Source: an uncultured Christensenellaceae bacterium (GTDB lineage Bacteria; Bacillota; Clostridia; Christensenellales; UBA3700). From it: a stretch of DNA of 64,000 nt. Every line of letters begins with the position of its first letter. Position 1 is the stretch's first letter. The position numbers and the translations under genes were made by a program. Shown here in pieces: positions 9,276 through 17,584 of the stretch. The notes beneath the pieces were generated by a model, which was given only the letters and a program-made list of their open reading frames with translations, was not told where the DNA came from and did no database searches. The stretch lies in assembly GCA_910587685.1 (NCBI GenBank), contig CAJUMY010000002.1, positions 62,001 through 126,000 on the forward strand, written 5' to 3'.

Positions 9276-10646
9276 ATGAAAGATTTTAACGAAATTATCA
9301 GACAGTACGCCGTAAAAATCGAAGCGCTTAGCGAGATGGCGAGGACGAGCACCATTATCGACCCGATATATTACACTAAGTACGACGTCAAGAAAGGTCT
9401 TCGAGATATTGACGGAAAAGGCGTGCTGGCAGGTCTCACGGAAATATCCGATATACAGTCGTCAAAGGTAGACGAGAGCGGGAAGAGCGTTCCTTGCGAA
9501 GGACAACTCTTCTATAGAGGATACAGTATAGAAGATCTTGTCGGCGGATTCATGCAGGACGGCAGGTTCGGATTCGAGGAGACCGCGTATTTACTTCTTT
9601 TCGGTAAACTTCCGAGCGGCTCGGAGCTTTGCGAATTCAGGACGTTGCTTTCTGACTTTATGACTCTTCCCGAATCTTTTGTCAGAGACATCATAATGAA
9701 GGCGCCGTCTAACGATATGATGAACGTGCTCGCAAGGAGCGTTTTGACGCTGTATTCTTACGACGATAGAGCAGACGATATCACTATTCCCAACGTTATG
9801 AGACAGTGTCTGCAGCTCATCGCGCAGTTTCCGCTCATATCCGTATACGGCTATCAGGTATACTGTCATTATCACAATTCGGGATCTCTTATAATACATA
9901 ATTCGAATTCGTCACTCAGTATCGCCGAGAATATTTTGCATCTTCTAAGACCGGACAGCAATTTTTCGCCGCTCGAGGCGAAACTTCTCGATCTCTGTCT
10001 CGTTCTTCATGCGGAACATGGCGGCGGTAATAACTCTTCGTTTACGACGCATGTAGTCTCTTCGTCGGGAACGGATACATACTCCACTATAGCGGCGTCG
10101 CTCGGTTCTCTTAAGGGTCCGCGTCACGGCGGCGCGAATATCAAAGTCGTGAAGATGTTCGAAGATATGCGCGCCAATCTCAAGGACACTAAGGACGATA
10201 CCATAAGAGAATATCTCAATAAACTCCTCGATAGGGAAGCGTTCGACAGAGCGGGACTAATATACGGTATGGGACACGCGGTATATTCGATATCCGACCC
10301 GAGAGCCAATATTCTCAGTAGATTCGCTAAGAAACTCGCTGAAGAAAAGGGCGCCGATAAAGAATACGCTCTTTACGAAAAGGTCGAGAGACTCGCTCCC
10401 GAGGTCATAGGGGAACGTCGTCGCATTTATAAGGGCGTCAGCGCCAATATAGATTTTTATTCGGGATTCGTTTATTCGATGCTCGGACTTCCCGTCGAGC
10501 TGTTCACTCCGCTCTTTGCGATATCGAGAATGGTGGGCTGGTCGGCGCATCGAATAGAAGAGCTGTCGAATAACGGAAAGATAATAAGACCGGGATACAT
10601 AAGCGTCGCAGAAGAGAAGGAATACGTTCCGCTCGGCAAGAGATGA
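9276..10646 (+). CDS. gltA: citrate synthase
   Basis: The enzyme condenses acetyl-CoA and oxaloacetate to citrate. The 456-residue protein has the family signature with catalytic histidines in LHAEHGGGNNS and GMGHAVYSISDPR and the catalytic Asp in NIDFYSGFVY, plus the substrate loop GPRHGGAN. An AAAGAGG site 5 nt upstream supports the ATG. With the aconitase-family gene at 17585 it suggests an incomplete oxidative branch of the TCA cycle feeding glutamate synthesis. It is a monocistronic unit with its own promoter and terminator. Distinguishing citrate from 2-methylcitrate specificity is not possible here, but no other methylcitrate-cycle gene is present. Confidence 0.92.
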   Translation: MKDFNEIIRQYAVKIEALSEMARTSTIIDPIYYTKYDVKKGLRDIDGKGVLAGLTEISDIQSSKVDESGKSVPCEGQLFYRGYSIEDLVGGFMQDGRFGFEETAYLLLFGKLPSGSELCEFRTLLSDFMTLPESFVRDIIMKAPSNDMMNVLARSVLTLYSYDDRADDITIPNVMRQCLQLIAQFPLISVYGYQVYCHYHNSGSLIIHNSNSSLSIAENILHLLRPDSNFSPLEAKLLDLCLVLHAEHGGGNNSSFTTHVVSSSGTDTYSTIAASLGSLKGPRHGGANIKVVKMFEDMRANLKDTKDDTIREYLNKLLDREAFDRAGLIYGMGHAVYSISDPRANILSRFAKKLAEEKGADKEYALYEKVERLAPEVIGERRRIYKGVSANIDFYSGFVYSMLGLPVELFTPLFAISRMVGWSAHRIEELSNNGKIIRPGYISVAEEKEYVPLGKR

Positions 10647-10658
10647 TACGTTTGATTG

Positions 10659-10684
10659 AAGACGCCTTTATACGGCGTCTTTTT
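10659..10684 (+). terminator. terminator after citrate synthase
   Basis: The stem AAGACGCC/GGCGTCTT (10659-10666, 10674-10681) with a 7-nt loop ends in five T. Confidence 0.88.
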
Positions 10685-10854
10685 GATATTCCGATAACTT
10701 AAAATGCTAGTACAGAGATAAAAAAGATCTGTTCGCTTAGCTATGATAAGCTCATTTCGGAGACGGGTGGTTTCAAATGACGATATATCGCAAAACGGTA
10801 TACATATACCGTGTTTTATGCGGATAATAAGTTTTGAGATATGGAGGAGAGACG

Positions 10855-12963
10855 TTGAACGAAAATAGCGATAACAAAAAAGATATAAAAAAATCGAGTC
10901 GTATCAAAACACTCATAGATTATTTAACGGAGAGGATAATGAACGAACCGGCGTTTCCTAAATGGGCTATTGCAAAGGGGAACGATTTGAACCCGAAGAG
11001 GATGCGTACGCTAGGCGCAAACGGCGAGGCGATATGGCATATGGACAAAGAGACGGAAGCGGCGAGCGACCATATCGAGATGAGCGGATTTTTATCGAGC
11101 GCCATTATCTCATACGGACGCGGCGAGGACGGCAGTTTGCTCCTCAATAAGCATCTCGTAGCTCCGAAACTCAGACTTATACCTAACGCGACGGGCTCGT
11201 CTTACTGTACGAATTTCGAGATAGGCGCAAAGATAAGCGTCGACGGCAAAGAAATCGTTTCTGAGAAGGCGGTAAAGTCGGAGATATTCGGCGGACTTGT
11301 CATAGAGACGGTCGCGGATAAGGTAGCTCTCAAAAGAGAATATTTTCCGTCGAATAATTATTGTATGCTCATAGAGCGTCTGAGCGTTAAAAACCTTTCG
11401 GATAAAGCAATAGAAGTAGAGGCGTCCGACGGCGGCTATGTCAAAAAAAGAACAGATACCGTGAGCGGTAAGCCGTTCGTATCCGAAATAAGGCTCTCAG
11501 ACGGCGGAAAACTCGATATATCAAATAGGAGCGGAAAGAAACTTCGGAGAATCGAGCCGCTTGAAAGCTATGCGTTTGACGTTTTACACGTTTCTTACGA
11601 AGAAGGAGAGGAGTGGACTGCGGATATTCAAGACGAGATAGACGCGAGAGAGAAGTTCGTAAAAGATATCGTCAACGATATAGTTCTTAAGACGGGCGAC
11701 GAGATAGTCGATACGCTGTTCAAACACACTATGATAAGAGCCAACGAGAGCATATTCAAGACTCCGAGAGGACTCATGCACTCTCCCGGCGGCGGAACGT
11801 ATTACTACGCGTTGTGGACTAACGATCAGTGCGAATACGCCAATCCTCTCTTTGCGTACGAAAACTACGAGCCCGCAAGAGAACAGTCAGTCAACTGCTA
11901 TAAACTGTATTCCGAATATATGGATATGAGCGATAAGCCGTTTGAGGAAAAGATGCCTCTCGTATCGAGCATCATAAGCGGCGGCGAGAGCTATTGGAAC
12001 GGCGCGGGCGACAGAGGAGACGCGGAAATGTACGCGTACGGACTATCGAGATTCCTCTTGGTCAACGGCGATAAAAAGCTGGCTGTCGAAATGATGCCGT
12101 ATCTTAAGTGGTGCGTTGACTTTGCATATTCGAGACTCGATAAAAACGGCGTGATACGCTCCGACAGAGACGAACTCGAAGGGCGTTTCCCTTCGGGCAA
12201 AGCCAATCTTTTCACCAATTCGCTTGTCTACGATATGCTCTATAACATAGCGCTCGTTGCAAAGGAGACAGGAGAGGAAAAATACGCGGACGAGTGTATG
12301 AGAAGACGCGGCGAACTCTATAAGAACTTAATTGATCATTTCTCCGCTAAAGTGCAGGGGTTCGATACGTTCAGGTATTATAAGACCAACAGAACTCTAA
12401 GGTCGTGGATATGTATGCCCATGACGGTCGGTATCAACGATAGGAGCGAGGGAACCGTGAAGGCTCTCTATTCTAAAAAACTTTATAAGGATACCTTGCT
12501 CAAGACGGGTTCTACGAGGAGCACGACTTGGGACAGATCTCTGCTCTTTGCCATGAGAGGAACCTTTAGAGCGGGATATTCCGATAAAGGTTACGAGATA
12601 CTCAGGGAGTATTCGCGTTCGAGACTCATAGGAGCGCACGTTCCGTATCCGTTTGAGGCTTTCCCCGAAGGAAACAGGAGACATCTCTCTGCAGAGAGCG
12701 CGCTATACGCAAGGATAATCACGGAAGGAATGTTCGGAATACATCCGAGAGGTTTTGACAGTATGGCTATAACTCCGTCCATGCCGAGCGATCTCGAGCG
12801 GATAAGTCTCAAGAATTTGAGAGGTTATAACCGTAGCTTCGGCGTCGAGATAACAAAGAGCGAAGTAAAGGTCGAGTACGGCGGAGTTACTCTTGCGGCA
12901 AATTACAAAAATGGCGATACGCTGAGAGTTGATTTCAACGCGGGAACGATCGCGAAGGAATGA
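10855..12963 (+). CDS. six-hairpin (alpha/alpha)6 glycosidase-like protein
   Basis: This 702-residue protein has an N-terminal beta-sandwich-like half (about residues 30-260) and a C-terminal half with the repeated helical hairpins of the six-hairpin glycosidase superfamily, including a WTNDQ segment and a GDRGDAEMYAYGL region likely lining the active site. No signal peptide is visible, so it should act in the cytoplasm on imported oligosaccharide or glycoside. I cannot assign a GH family or substrate. The start is a TTG at 10855, 5 nt after GGAGGAG (10843-10849); an upstream TTG at 10834 lacks a ribosome site. The ABC-F gene follows after 59 nt without a terminator. Confidence 0.72.
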   Translation: MNENSDNKKDIKKSSRIKTLIDYLTERIMNEPAFPKWAIAKGNDLNPKRMRTLGANGEAIWHMDKETEAASDHIEMSGFLSSAIISYGRGEDGSLLLNKHLVAPKLRLIPNATGSSYCTNFEIGAKISVDGKEIVSEKAVKSEIFGGLVIETVADKVALKREYFPSNNYCMLIERLSVKNLSDKAIEVEASDGGYVKKRTDTVSGKPFVSEIRLSDGGKLDISNRSGKKLRRIEPLESYAFDVLHVSYEEGEEWTADIQDEIDAREKFVKDIVNDIVLKTGDEIVDTLFKHTMIRANESIFKTPRGLMHSPGGGTYYYALWTNDQCEYANPLFAYENYEPAREQSVNCYKLYSEYMDMSDKPFEEKMPLVSSIISGGESYWNGAGDRGDAEMYAYGLSRFLLVNGDKKLAVEMMPYLKWCVDFAYSRLDKNGVIRSDRDELEGRFPSGKANLFTNSLVYDMLYNIALVAKETGEEKYADECMRRRGELYKNLIDHFSAKVQGFDTFRYYKTNRTLRSWICMPMTVGINDRSEGTVKALYSKKLYKDTLLKTGSTRSTTWDRSLLFAMRGTFRAGYSDKGYEILREYSRSRLIGAHVPYPFEAFPEGNRRHLSAESALYARIITEGMFGIHPRGFDSMAITPSMPSDLERISLKNLRGYNRSFGVEITKSEVKVEYGGVTLAANYKNGDTLRVDFNAGTIAKE

Positions 12964-13022
12964 TGATGACCGCGGAGTATAAACGCTCATAAAGCGGTAA
13001 AAAAAGAAGGGTAGATCATATT

Positions 13023-14912
13023 ATGCTGCTTAGTATTGAAGGCGTTTCTTTCGGTTACGATGATAAGACGATACTGAAGGACGTTACGGTTACAATAAAC
13101 GAAGGAGACAGGATAGGTCTTATCGGCGTGAACGGCGCGGGTAAGACCACTCTGCTTAACGTCATAGCGGGAGATATAGAACCAGACGGCGGCAGTATAA
13201 ACAGAAAATCGGGTCTTAATATCGGTTATCTCAGGCAAAACGGCGGGCTCGTATCTTTCAATACGGTCTATAAAGAGATGGAGAGCGTGTTCTCGTATCT
13301 TAAGGATATAGAGAACAAAATACGGGACGTCGAGAAGAAGATGTCCTTTATAGCTCACGGGAGCGACGAGTATAAGACGCTGGCTTGCGAGTATGACAGA
13401 CTCGTCGGTATTTTCGAAGCGAAGGAAGGATACGACGTCGAAGTCAAGATAAAAAGAGTGCTTAGCGGTATGGGCTTCGAGAACGATCACGACAAGGAAA
13501 TATCCGTTATGAGCGGAGGTGAACGCACGCGTCTCGCGCTCGCAAAGCTGCTACTTTGCGAACCGGATATTCTGATACTCGACGAGCCGACAAACCACCT
13601 TGATCTTGCGACTGTCGCATGGCTCGAGAAGTATCTTTCGGCATATAAGGGAAGTATCCTTACGGTGTCGCACGACCGATATTTTCTCGACAGAGCAGTG
13701 AACTCTATATGGGATCTTGAAAATAATAAGATAACGCGCTATAGAGGCAATTATACGAAGTTCAAGGACCTTAAGAATGCGAAAATAGAATACGAATCTA
13801 AAGAGTACGAAAGACAGCAGTTGAAGATGAAGGCGATGAGAGAGTACGCCGAGAAAAATATTGTAAGGGCAACTACGTCGAAAAGCGCAAGATCGAGACT
13901 CAATCAACTCGAAAATATGGACGTTATAGAAAAACCGTATATAGAGAGACGTCAGGCGAAATTTCGTTTCGAATACGATCACGAGAGCGTGAAAGAGACG
14001 CTCAAAGTCAAAAATGCGAGCGTCAATATCGACGGTACGCGGCTCGTGGACGGCATAGAACTTATGCTTTTGAGAGGCGAAAGACTGGCTATCGTAGGAG
14101 ATAACGGTACGGGGAAGTCGACGTTTTTAAGGACGCTCATGGGTATGCGAAAGGACGAGGGAACCGTCGAATGGGGTAAGAACACGCGTCTTGCCTACTA
14201 CGATCAGGATAACGCGACGCTCGATTTTAACAACACGGTTCTCGACGAATATTTCTCGGCATATAGAGACAAGACTTTGACCGAGACCCGTTCGGATCTT
14301 GCCCGTATGCTGCTTACTGGCGACGATATGGGAAAAAAGGTATCGTCTCTCTCGGGCGGAGAGCGCGCGAAGCTCTCCTTCGCTATAATGATGGCGCTTA
14401 AAGGAAATACTCTCATATTCGACGAGCCGACTAACCATATAGACCTCACGACGAGAGAAGAGCTTGAGAATGCTCTCCGCTCTTTCGGCGGCAGTATAAT
14501 ATTTGTGTCGCACGACAGGTATTTTATAGATTCGATATGTACGAAAGTGCTTGAGTTCAGCGGCGGCAGAGCGAATATCTATAACGGCGGTTATCAGAGT
14601 TATCTCAGCGAGAAGGCGAATATTGCGGAAAGAGCCGCTAGAGAAAAAGTAATAACAAAGAAAGCTAAGGGCGAGAATACGTACAGAAACGCCAAGATGA
14701 GGAGCGAAGAGGCAAAACTCAGGAACGAACTGAAGAGCGTCGAAAAGGAGATAGAGTCGCTCGAGACCAGGAGCGAAGAGATATCGTCGCTCATATCGGG
14801 AGAGAAGGACTATACGGTGATAATGGGGCTGTCGGGCGAACTTGAGGATATAAGGGTAAAACTCGAAGTACTTTATTCGAAATGGGAAGAGCTGGCGGAA
14901 AAGTTGAGCTGA
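13023..14912 (+). CDS. ABC-F family ATPase (tandem ATP-binding cassettes, no membrane domain)
   Basis: Two ABC modules are present in 629 residues: Walker A GVNGAGKTT and GDNGTGKST, signature motifs MSGGERTRLA and LSGGERAKLS, and Walker B regions ending DEPTNH in each half. A linker of about 80 charged residues joins them, and a C-terminal coiled coil (about residues 530-629) matches the Uup/EttA-type architecture. ABC-F proteins bind the ribosomal E site and modulate translation; some confer antibiotic resistance by target protection. The sequence does not show which subgroup this is. The 230 bp downstream holds no clear terminator. Confidence 0.92.
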   Translation: MLLSIEGVSFGYDDKTILKDVTVTINEGDRIGLIGVNGAGKTTLLNVIAGDIEPDGGSINRKSGLNIGYLRQNGGLVSFNTVYKEMESVFSYLKDIENKIRDVEKKMSFIAHGSDEYKTLACEYDRLVGIFEAKEGYDVEVKIKRVLSGMGFENDHDKEISVMSGGERTRLALAKLLLCEPDILILDEPTNHLDLATVAWLEKYLSAYKGSILTVSHDRYFLDRAVNSIWDLENNKITRYRGNYTKFKDLKNAKIEYESKEYERQQLKMKAMREYAEKNIVRATTSKSARSRLNQLENMDVIEKPYIERRQAKFRFEYDHESVKETLKVKNASVNIDGTRLVDGIELMLLRGERLAIVGDNGTGKSTFLRTLMGMRKDEGTVEWGKNTRLAYYDQDNATLDFNNTVLDEYFSAYRDKTLTETRSDLARMLLTGDDMGKKVSSLSGGERAKLSFAIMMALKGNTLIFDEPTNHIDLTTREELENALRSFGGSIIFVSHDRYFIDSICTKVLEFSGGRANIYNGGYQSYLSEKANIAERAAREKVITKKAKGENTYRNAKMRSEEAKLRNELKSVEKEIESLETRSEEISSLISGEKDYTVIMGLSGELEDIRVKLEVLYSKWEELAEKLS

Positions 14913-15142
14913 CGTTTGATATATTGCGAACAATAAATATCTATGATGTTTTAGGTTGTATTCAAAATGTCGAAAGATAGTTACGCGTCGGAATAACAAT
15001 GGCGTTTTACATTAAAAGCGTATTTTGACGGTATTGAGTTCGGTTAAGTTAATAAACTGTGATATATTGTTAAATTTTCGTGAACCCTATTGCAATCTTT
15101 TTGCGTTACATATAAAATATATATCGAGAGGAAAACGAGTAT

Positions 15143-15643
15143 ATGAAAGATAACAGAAAAATGATTGCGGCGCTATCTGCGTCATTGATACTTATAGTAG
15201 CGATAGTTTCGCTGGGCGGTTGCGATATTCCCGGCGTCAGTATGGATGGGAATCTCACCGCAAAGGTCACGAGCGTCAAGTCGACGTCGGGCAGCGCGGA
15301 GTATCTAGTTGACGGCAAGAGAGAAACTAAGTGGTCGGCGGACGCGAGCGACGGCAGGCAATATGCGGAACTGGTATTTTCGGAGGACGTGACTTTCGAT
15401 ACGATCGTTATCGACGAGTCGGGAGATAGCGTCTCGGGTTTTGAAATATATATGCCCAAGGAAGAGAACGTTCTCGACGGCTGGGTGCAGATATATAAGG
15501 GAACGGTTCTAGGAAAGACCAACGGCGAAATGGCGAAGATAAGTCTTCCCGAGCCCATCACCGCGAACGCTCTTAAGATAGTGATAACCAAGAGCGACGG
15601 AAGATTTTCATTGAGAGAGATAGGAATATATCTTACGGAGTAA
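15143..15643 (+). CDS. lipoprotein with a discoidin (F5/8 type C)-like domain
   Basis: The 166-residue protein has a type II signal peptide: basic start, hydrophobic core, and lipobox LGGC with the modified Cys at about residue 29. The mature part resembles an F5/8 type C carbohydrate-binding fold (the SAEYLVDGKRETKWSADA segment, then FDTIVID and a terminal SLREIGIY). It would be tethered outside the membrane and bind sugar or cell wall. GAGAGGA upstream supports the ATG. The stop is 2 nt before ybaK, so both are likely transcribed together. Confidence 0.78.
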   Translation: MKDNRKMIAALSASLILIVAIVSLGGCDIPGVSMDGNLTAKVTSVKSTSGSAEYLVDGKRETKWSADASDGRQYAELVFSEDVTFDTIVIDESGDSVSGFEIYMPKEENVLDGWVQIYKGTVLGKTNGEMAKISLPEPITANALKIVITKSDGRFSLREIGIYLTE

Positions 15644-15645
15644 AT

Positions 15646-16116
15646 ATGGACAAAACTAACGCTATGCGTATTCTCGATAGGGCGAAGATAGAATACAGGA
15701 CTTACGAATACGAGCACAAAGAAGGCTTCGTTGACGGCGTAAGCGTCGCCGAGAGACTGTGTCAGGATGTTGGAAAGGTATTTAAGACGATAGTCGCTGT
15801 CGGAGCTAATAGAGAATATTTAGTGATAGTTCTTCCCGTCGATAAGAAAATAAACTTCAAGGCGGCGGCAAAAGCGTTCGGGGTAAAGAGCGTCGAGCCC
15901 GTAAAGGTAACGGATATTACGAAAGTAACGGGATATATACGCGGAGGCTGTTCGCCGATAGGTATGAAAAAACTTTACCGTACTGTGATAGACGGCTCTT
16001 GCAGGGAGCTAGCGACCGTTATAGTGAGCGCGGGCAAGATAGGTATGCAGATCGAACTGTCTGTCGATGAACTCATATCTTTGATAAACGCGACGGTTGC
16101 CGACATCACGGCGTAG
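15646..16116 (+). CDS. ybaK: YbaK-type aminoacyl-tRNA deacylase
   Basis: This 156-residue protein belongs to the YbaK/EbsC editing family, which hydrolyses Cys-tRNA(Pro) and related mischarged tRNAs in trans. The conserved Lys in VGKVFKTIV, the KINFKAAAKAFG segment and the GYIRGGCSPIGMKK motif are present. Its ribosome site (GGAG) lies in the last codons of the upstream lipoprotein gene. A convergent bidirectional terminator follows at 16187. Confidence 0.92.
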   Translation: MDKTNAMRILDRAKIEYRTYEYEHKEGFVDGVSVAERLCQDVGKVFKTIVAVGANREYLVIVLPVDKKINFKAAAKAFGVKSVEPVKVTDITKVTGYIRGGCSPIGMKKLYRTVIDGSCRELATVIVSAGKIGMQIELSVDELISLINATVADITA

Positions 16117-16186
16117 TTAAAAGAATTTTGTAAAATCATAACGCATATTAAAAGTCGGTTAAAAGTTAGATAAAGAATCCCATAAT

Positions 16187-16212
16187 AAAATGACGGCGTT
16201 TGCCGTCATTTT
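16187..16212. terminator. bidirectional terminator between ybaK and rdgB
   Basis: The 11-bp stem AAAATGACGGC with its complement (16187-16197, 16202-16212) has A and T tails on both sides and sits between convergent genes. Confidence 0.85.
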
Positions 16213-16250
16213 AGCGTACATATACGGTATGTTTTTTTGTTTTATTACTT

Positions 16251-16847
16251 TTATTCGCCGAAACGGGCGTTCTTTTCGAGCTTTTCCATAAGTGATTTCA
16301 GAGCTCTTGCTCTATGGCTTATCTTGTTCTTTTCTTCGAGATCGACTTCGGCGAGCGTCTTGCCGAGATCGTCCGACAGGAAAATAGGGTCGTATCCGAA
16401 TCCTTTGTCTCCGCGTCTTTCGCTGATGATAGTTCCGTAGGTCTTGCCTTCCGCCGTAATGATATTCTCTTCGTCTAAGTATAGACATATCGACGCGGTG
16501 TAGTAGGCGCTTCTGTCGGTTTTGTCCTTGAGCTCTTCAAGAAGTTTATCGTTATTCCTTTCGTCGTCGCAGGGCTCTCCCGAATATCTCGCCGAATATA
16601 CCCCGGGGCGTCCGTCAAGGGCGTTTGCCGAGATACCGCTGTCGTCCGCTATCGCAGGCATGCCCGCGGCGTTCGATACGGCGCGCGCTTTTAACAGGGC
16701 GTTTTCCGCAAAGGTCTCGCCCGTCTCTTCGACTTCGATCTCGATGCCGAGTTCTCTTAATGAGTAGATGTTTTCGAAGTAGTCTTTGAGTATAGATTTT
16801 ATTTCCGTTACTTTGTGCTTGTTATTGCTCGCTATTACGAGATCCAT
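16251..16847 (-). CDS. rdgB: XTP/dITP (non-canonical purine NTP) pyrophosphatase
   Basis: RdgB/HAM1 hydrolyses dITP, XTP and dHAPTP to monophosphates and keeps them out of DNA and RNA. The 198-residue protein carries the N-terminal ASNNKHKVTE loop, the metal-binding ETGETFAENALLKA segment, ADDSGI and the C-terminal GFGYDPIF and KNKISHRA motifs. AAGGAGA precedes the ATG. The start overlaps the upstream membrane-protein gene by 26 nt, so both are in one transcript. Confidence 0.95.
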   Translation of the reverse strand: MDLVIASNNKHKVTEIKSILKDYFENIYSLRELGIEIEVEETGETFAENALLKARAVSNAAGMPAIADDSGISANALDGRPGVYSARYSGEPCDDERNNDKLLEELKDKTDRSAYYTASICLYLDEENIITAEGKTYGTIISERRGDKGFGYDPIFLSDDLGKTLAEVDLEEKNKISHRARALKSLMEKLEKNARFGE

Positions 16848-17316
16848 TGTCGTTCTCCTTGCCGCTTCCCGAGCAGATATTGTACGTTACGTCGGGATTT
16901 TTAGCCGTCAGTTCTTTTATGAAATCGTCGCGGCGTTTTTTCGATATGTTTACGGGCAGTATATACGCGTTTTTCGCGTCGTCGACGCATGAGAGTACGA
17001 ATACGTCCTTTTCGTCGTCGACTATTATATCGGTTATATTTTCATACGCTATTTTCGTAGTGACGACGCATTCGGTGAAGACAAGCTGTCTGTCGCGGAA
17101 CGAATATCTCGAGAGAACGGTCAGAAGTATCGCCGTTATCGCAAGAACGCATATAACTATCGCGGCAACGTCAAGCCAAAGATGGGTAGTGTCGAGTTTT
17201 CCTACCCCTGCTATCTTGAATACGTTGAGAAGACACGCGGATAAAAGTATCGCCGCCGCGATCGCCGCTATTACGTATACCGCTACGCTGAATTTTACAA
17301 AAAAACGTTTTTTCAT
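16822..17316 (-). CDS. two-helix membrane protein with a PH-like domain, function unknown
   Basis: This 164-residue protein has two transmembrane helices (about residues 8-30 and 46-67), then a soluble beta-rich cytoplasmic part (TTKIAYENITDIIVDDE, FVLSC, and ILPVNISKK) that looks like a small bacterial PH-type domain. The C-terminus is rich in Ser, Gly and Asn. AAAGGAG 7 nt upstream supports the start. It overlaps rdgB by 26 nt. No specific function can be given. Confidence 0.7.
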   Translation of the reverse strand: MKKRFFVKFSVAVYVIAAIAAAILLSACLLNVFKIAGVGKLDTTHLWLDVAAIVICVLAITAILLTVLSRYSFRDRQLVFTECVVTTKIAYENITDIIVDDEKDVFVLSCVDDAKNAYILPVNISKKRRDDFIKELTAKNPDVTYNICSGSGKENDNGSRNSEQ

Positions 17317-17364
17317 CGGATTCTCCTTTGACCGATATTCGCTTGGAATATCGCTTACTCGTAT

Positions 17365-17370
17365 ATTATA
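17365..17370 (-). promoter_or_regulatory. possible -10 element for the membrane protein-rdgB unit
   Basis: Read on the minus strand, TATAAT occurs about 50 nt before the start at 17316. The -35 at 17-bp spacing is only TTTAAT, so this is a weak call. Confidence 0.35.
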
Positions 17371-17584
17371 CCAAACTATTCGATAATATTAAAGCGAAAA
17401 TACAGGATTTTAATTTAATATTATCAAATTCTCGCCGCTTTACGGATAAATTGCAAGGTAAGCATTTCCTTTTGTTTTTTCATTTATTCACTTGCCTTTA
17501 TTTGATATATATAGTATTATATATTTTAATAAGAGAAATGTCGAATTTTAATTTATCAACGTCTAAATACAGGAGATATTGTTT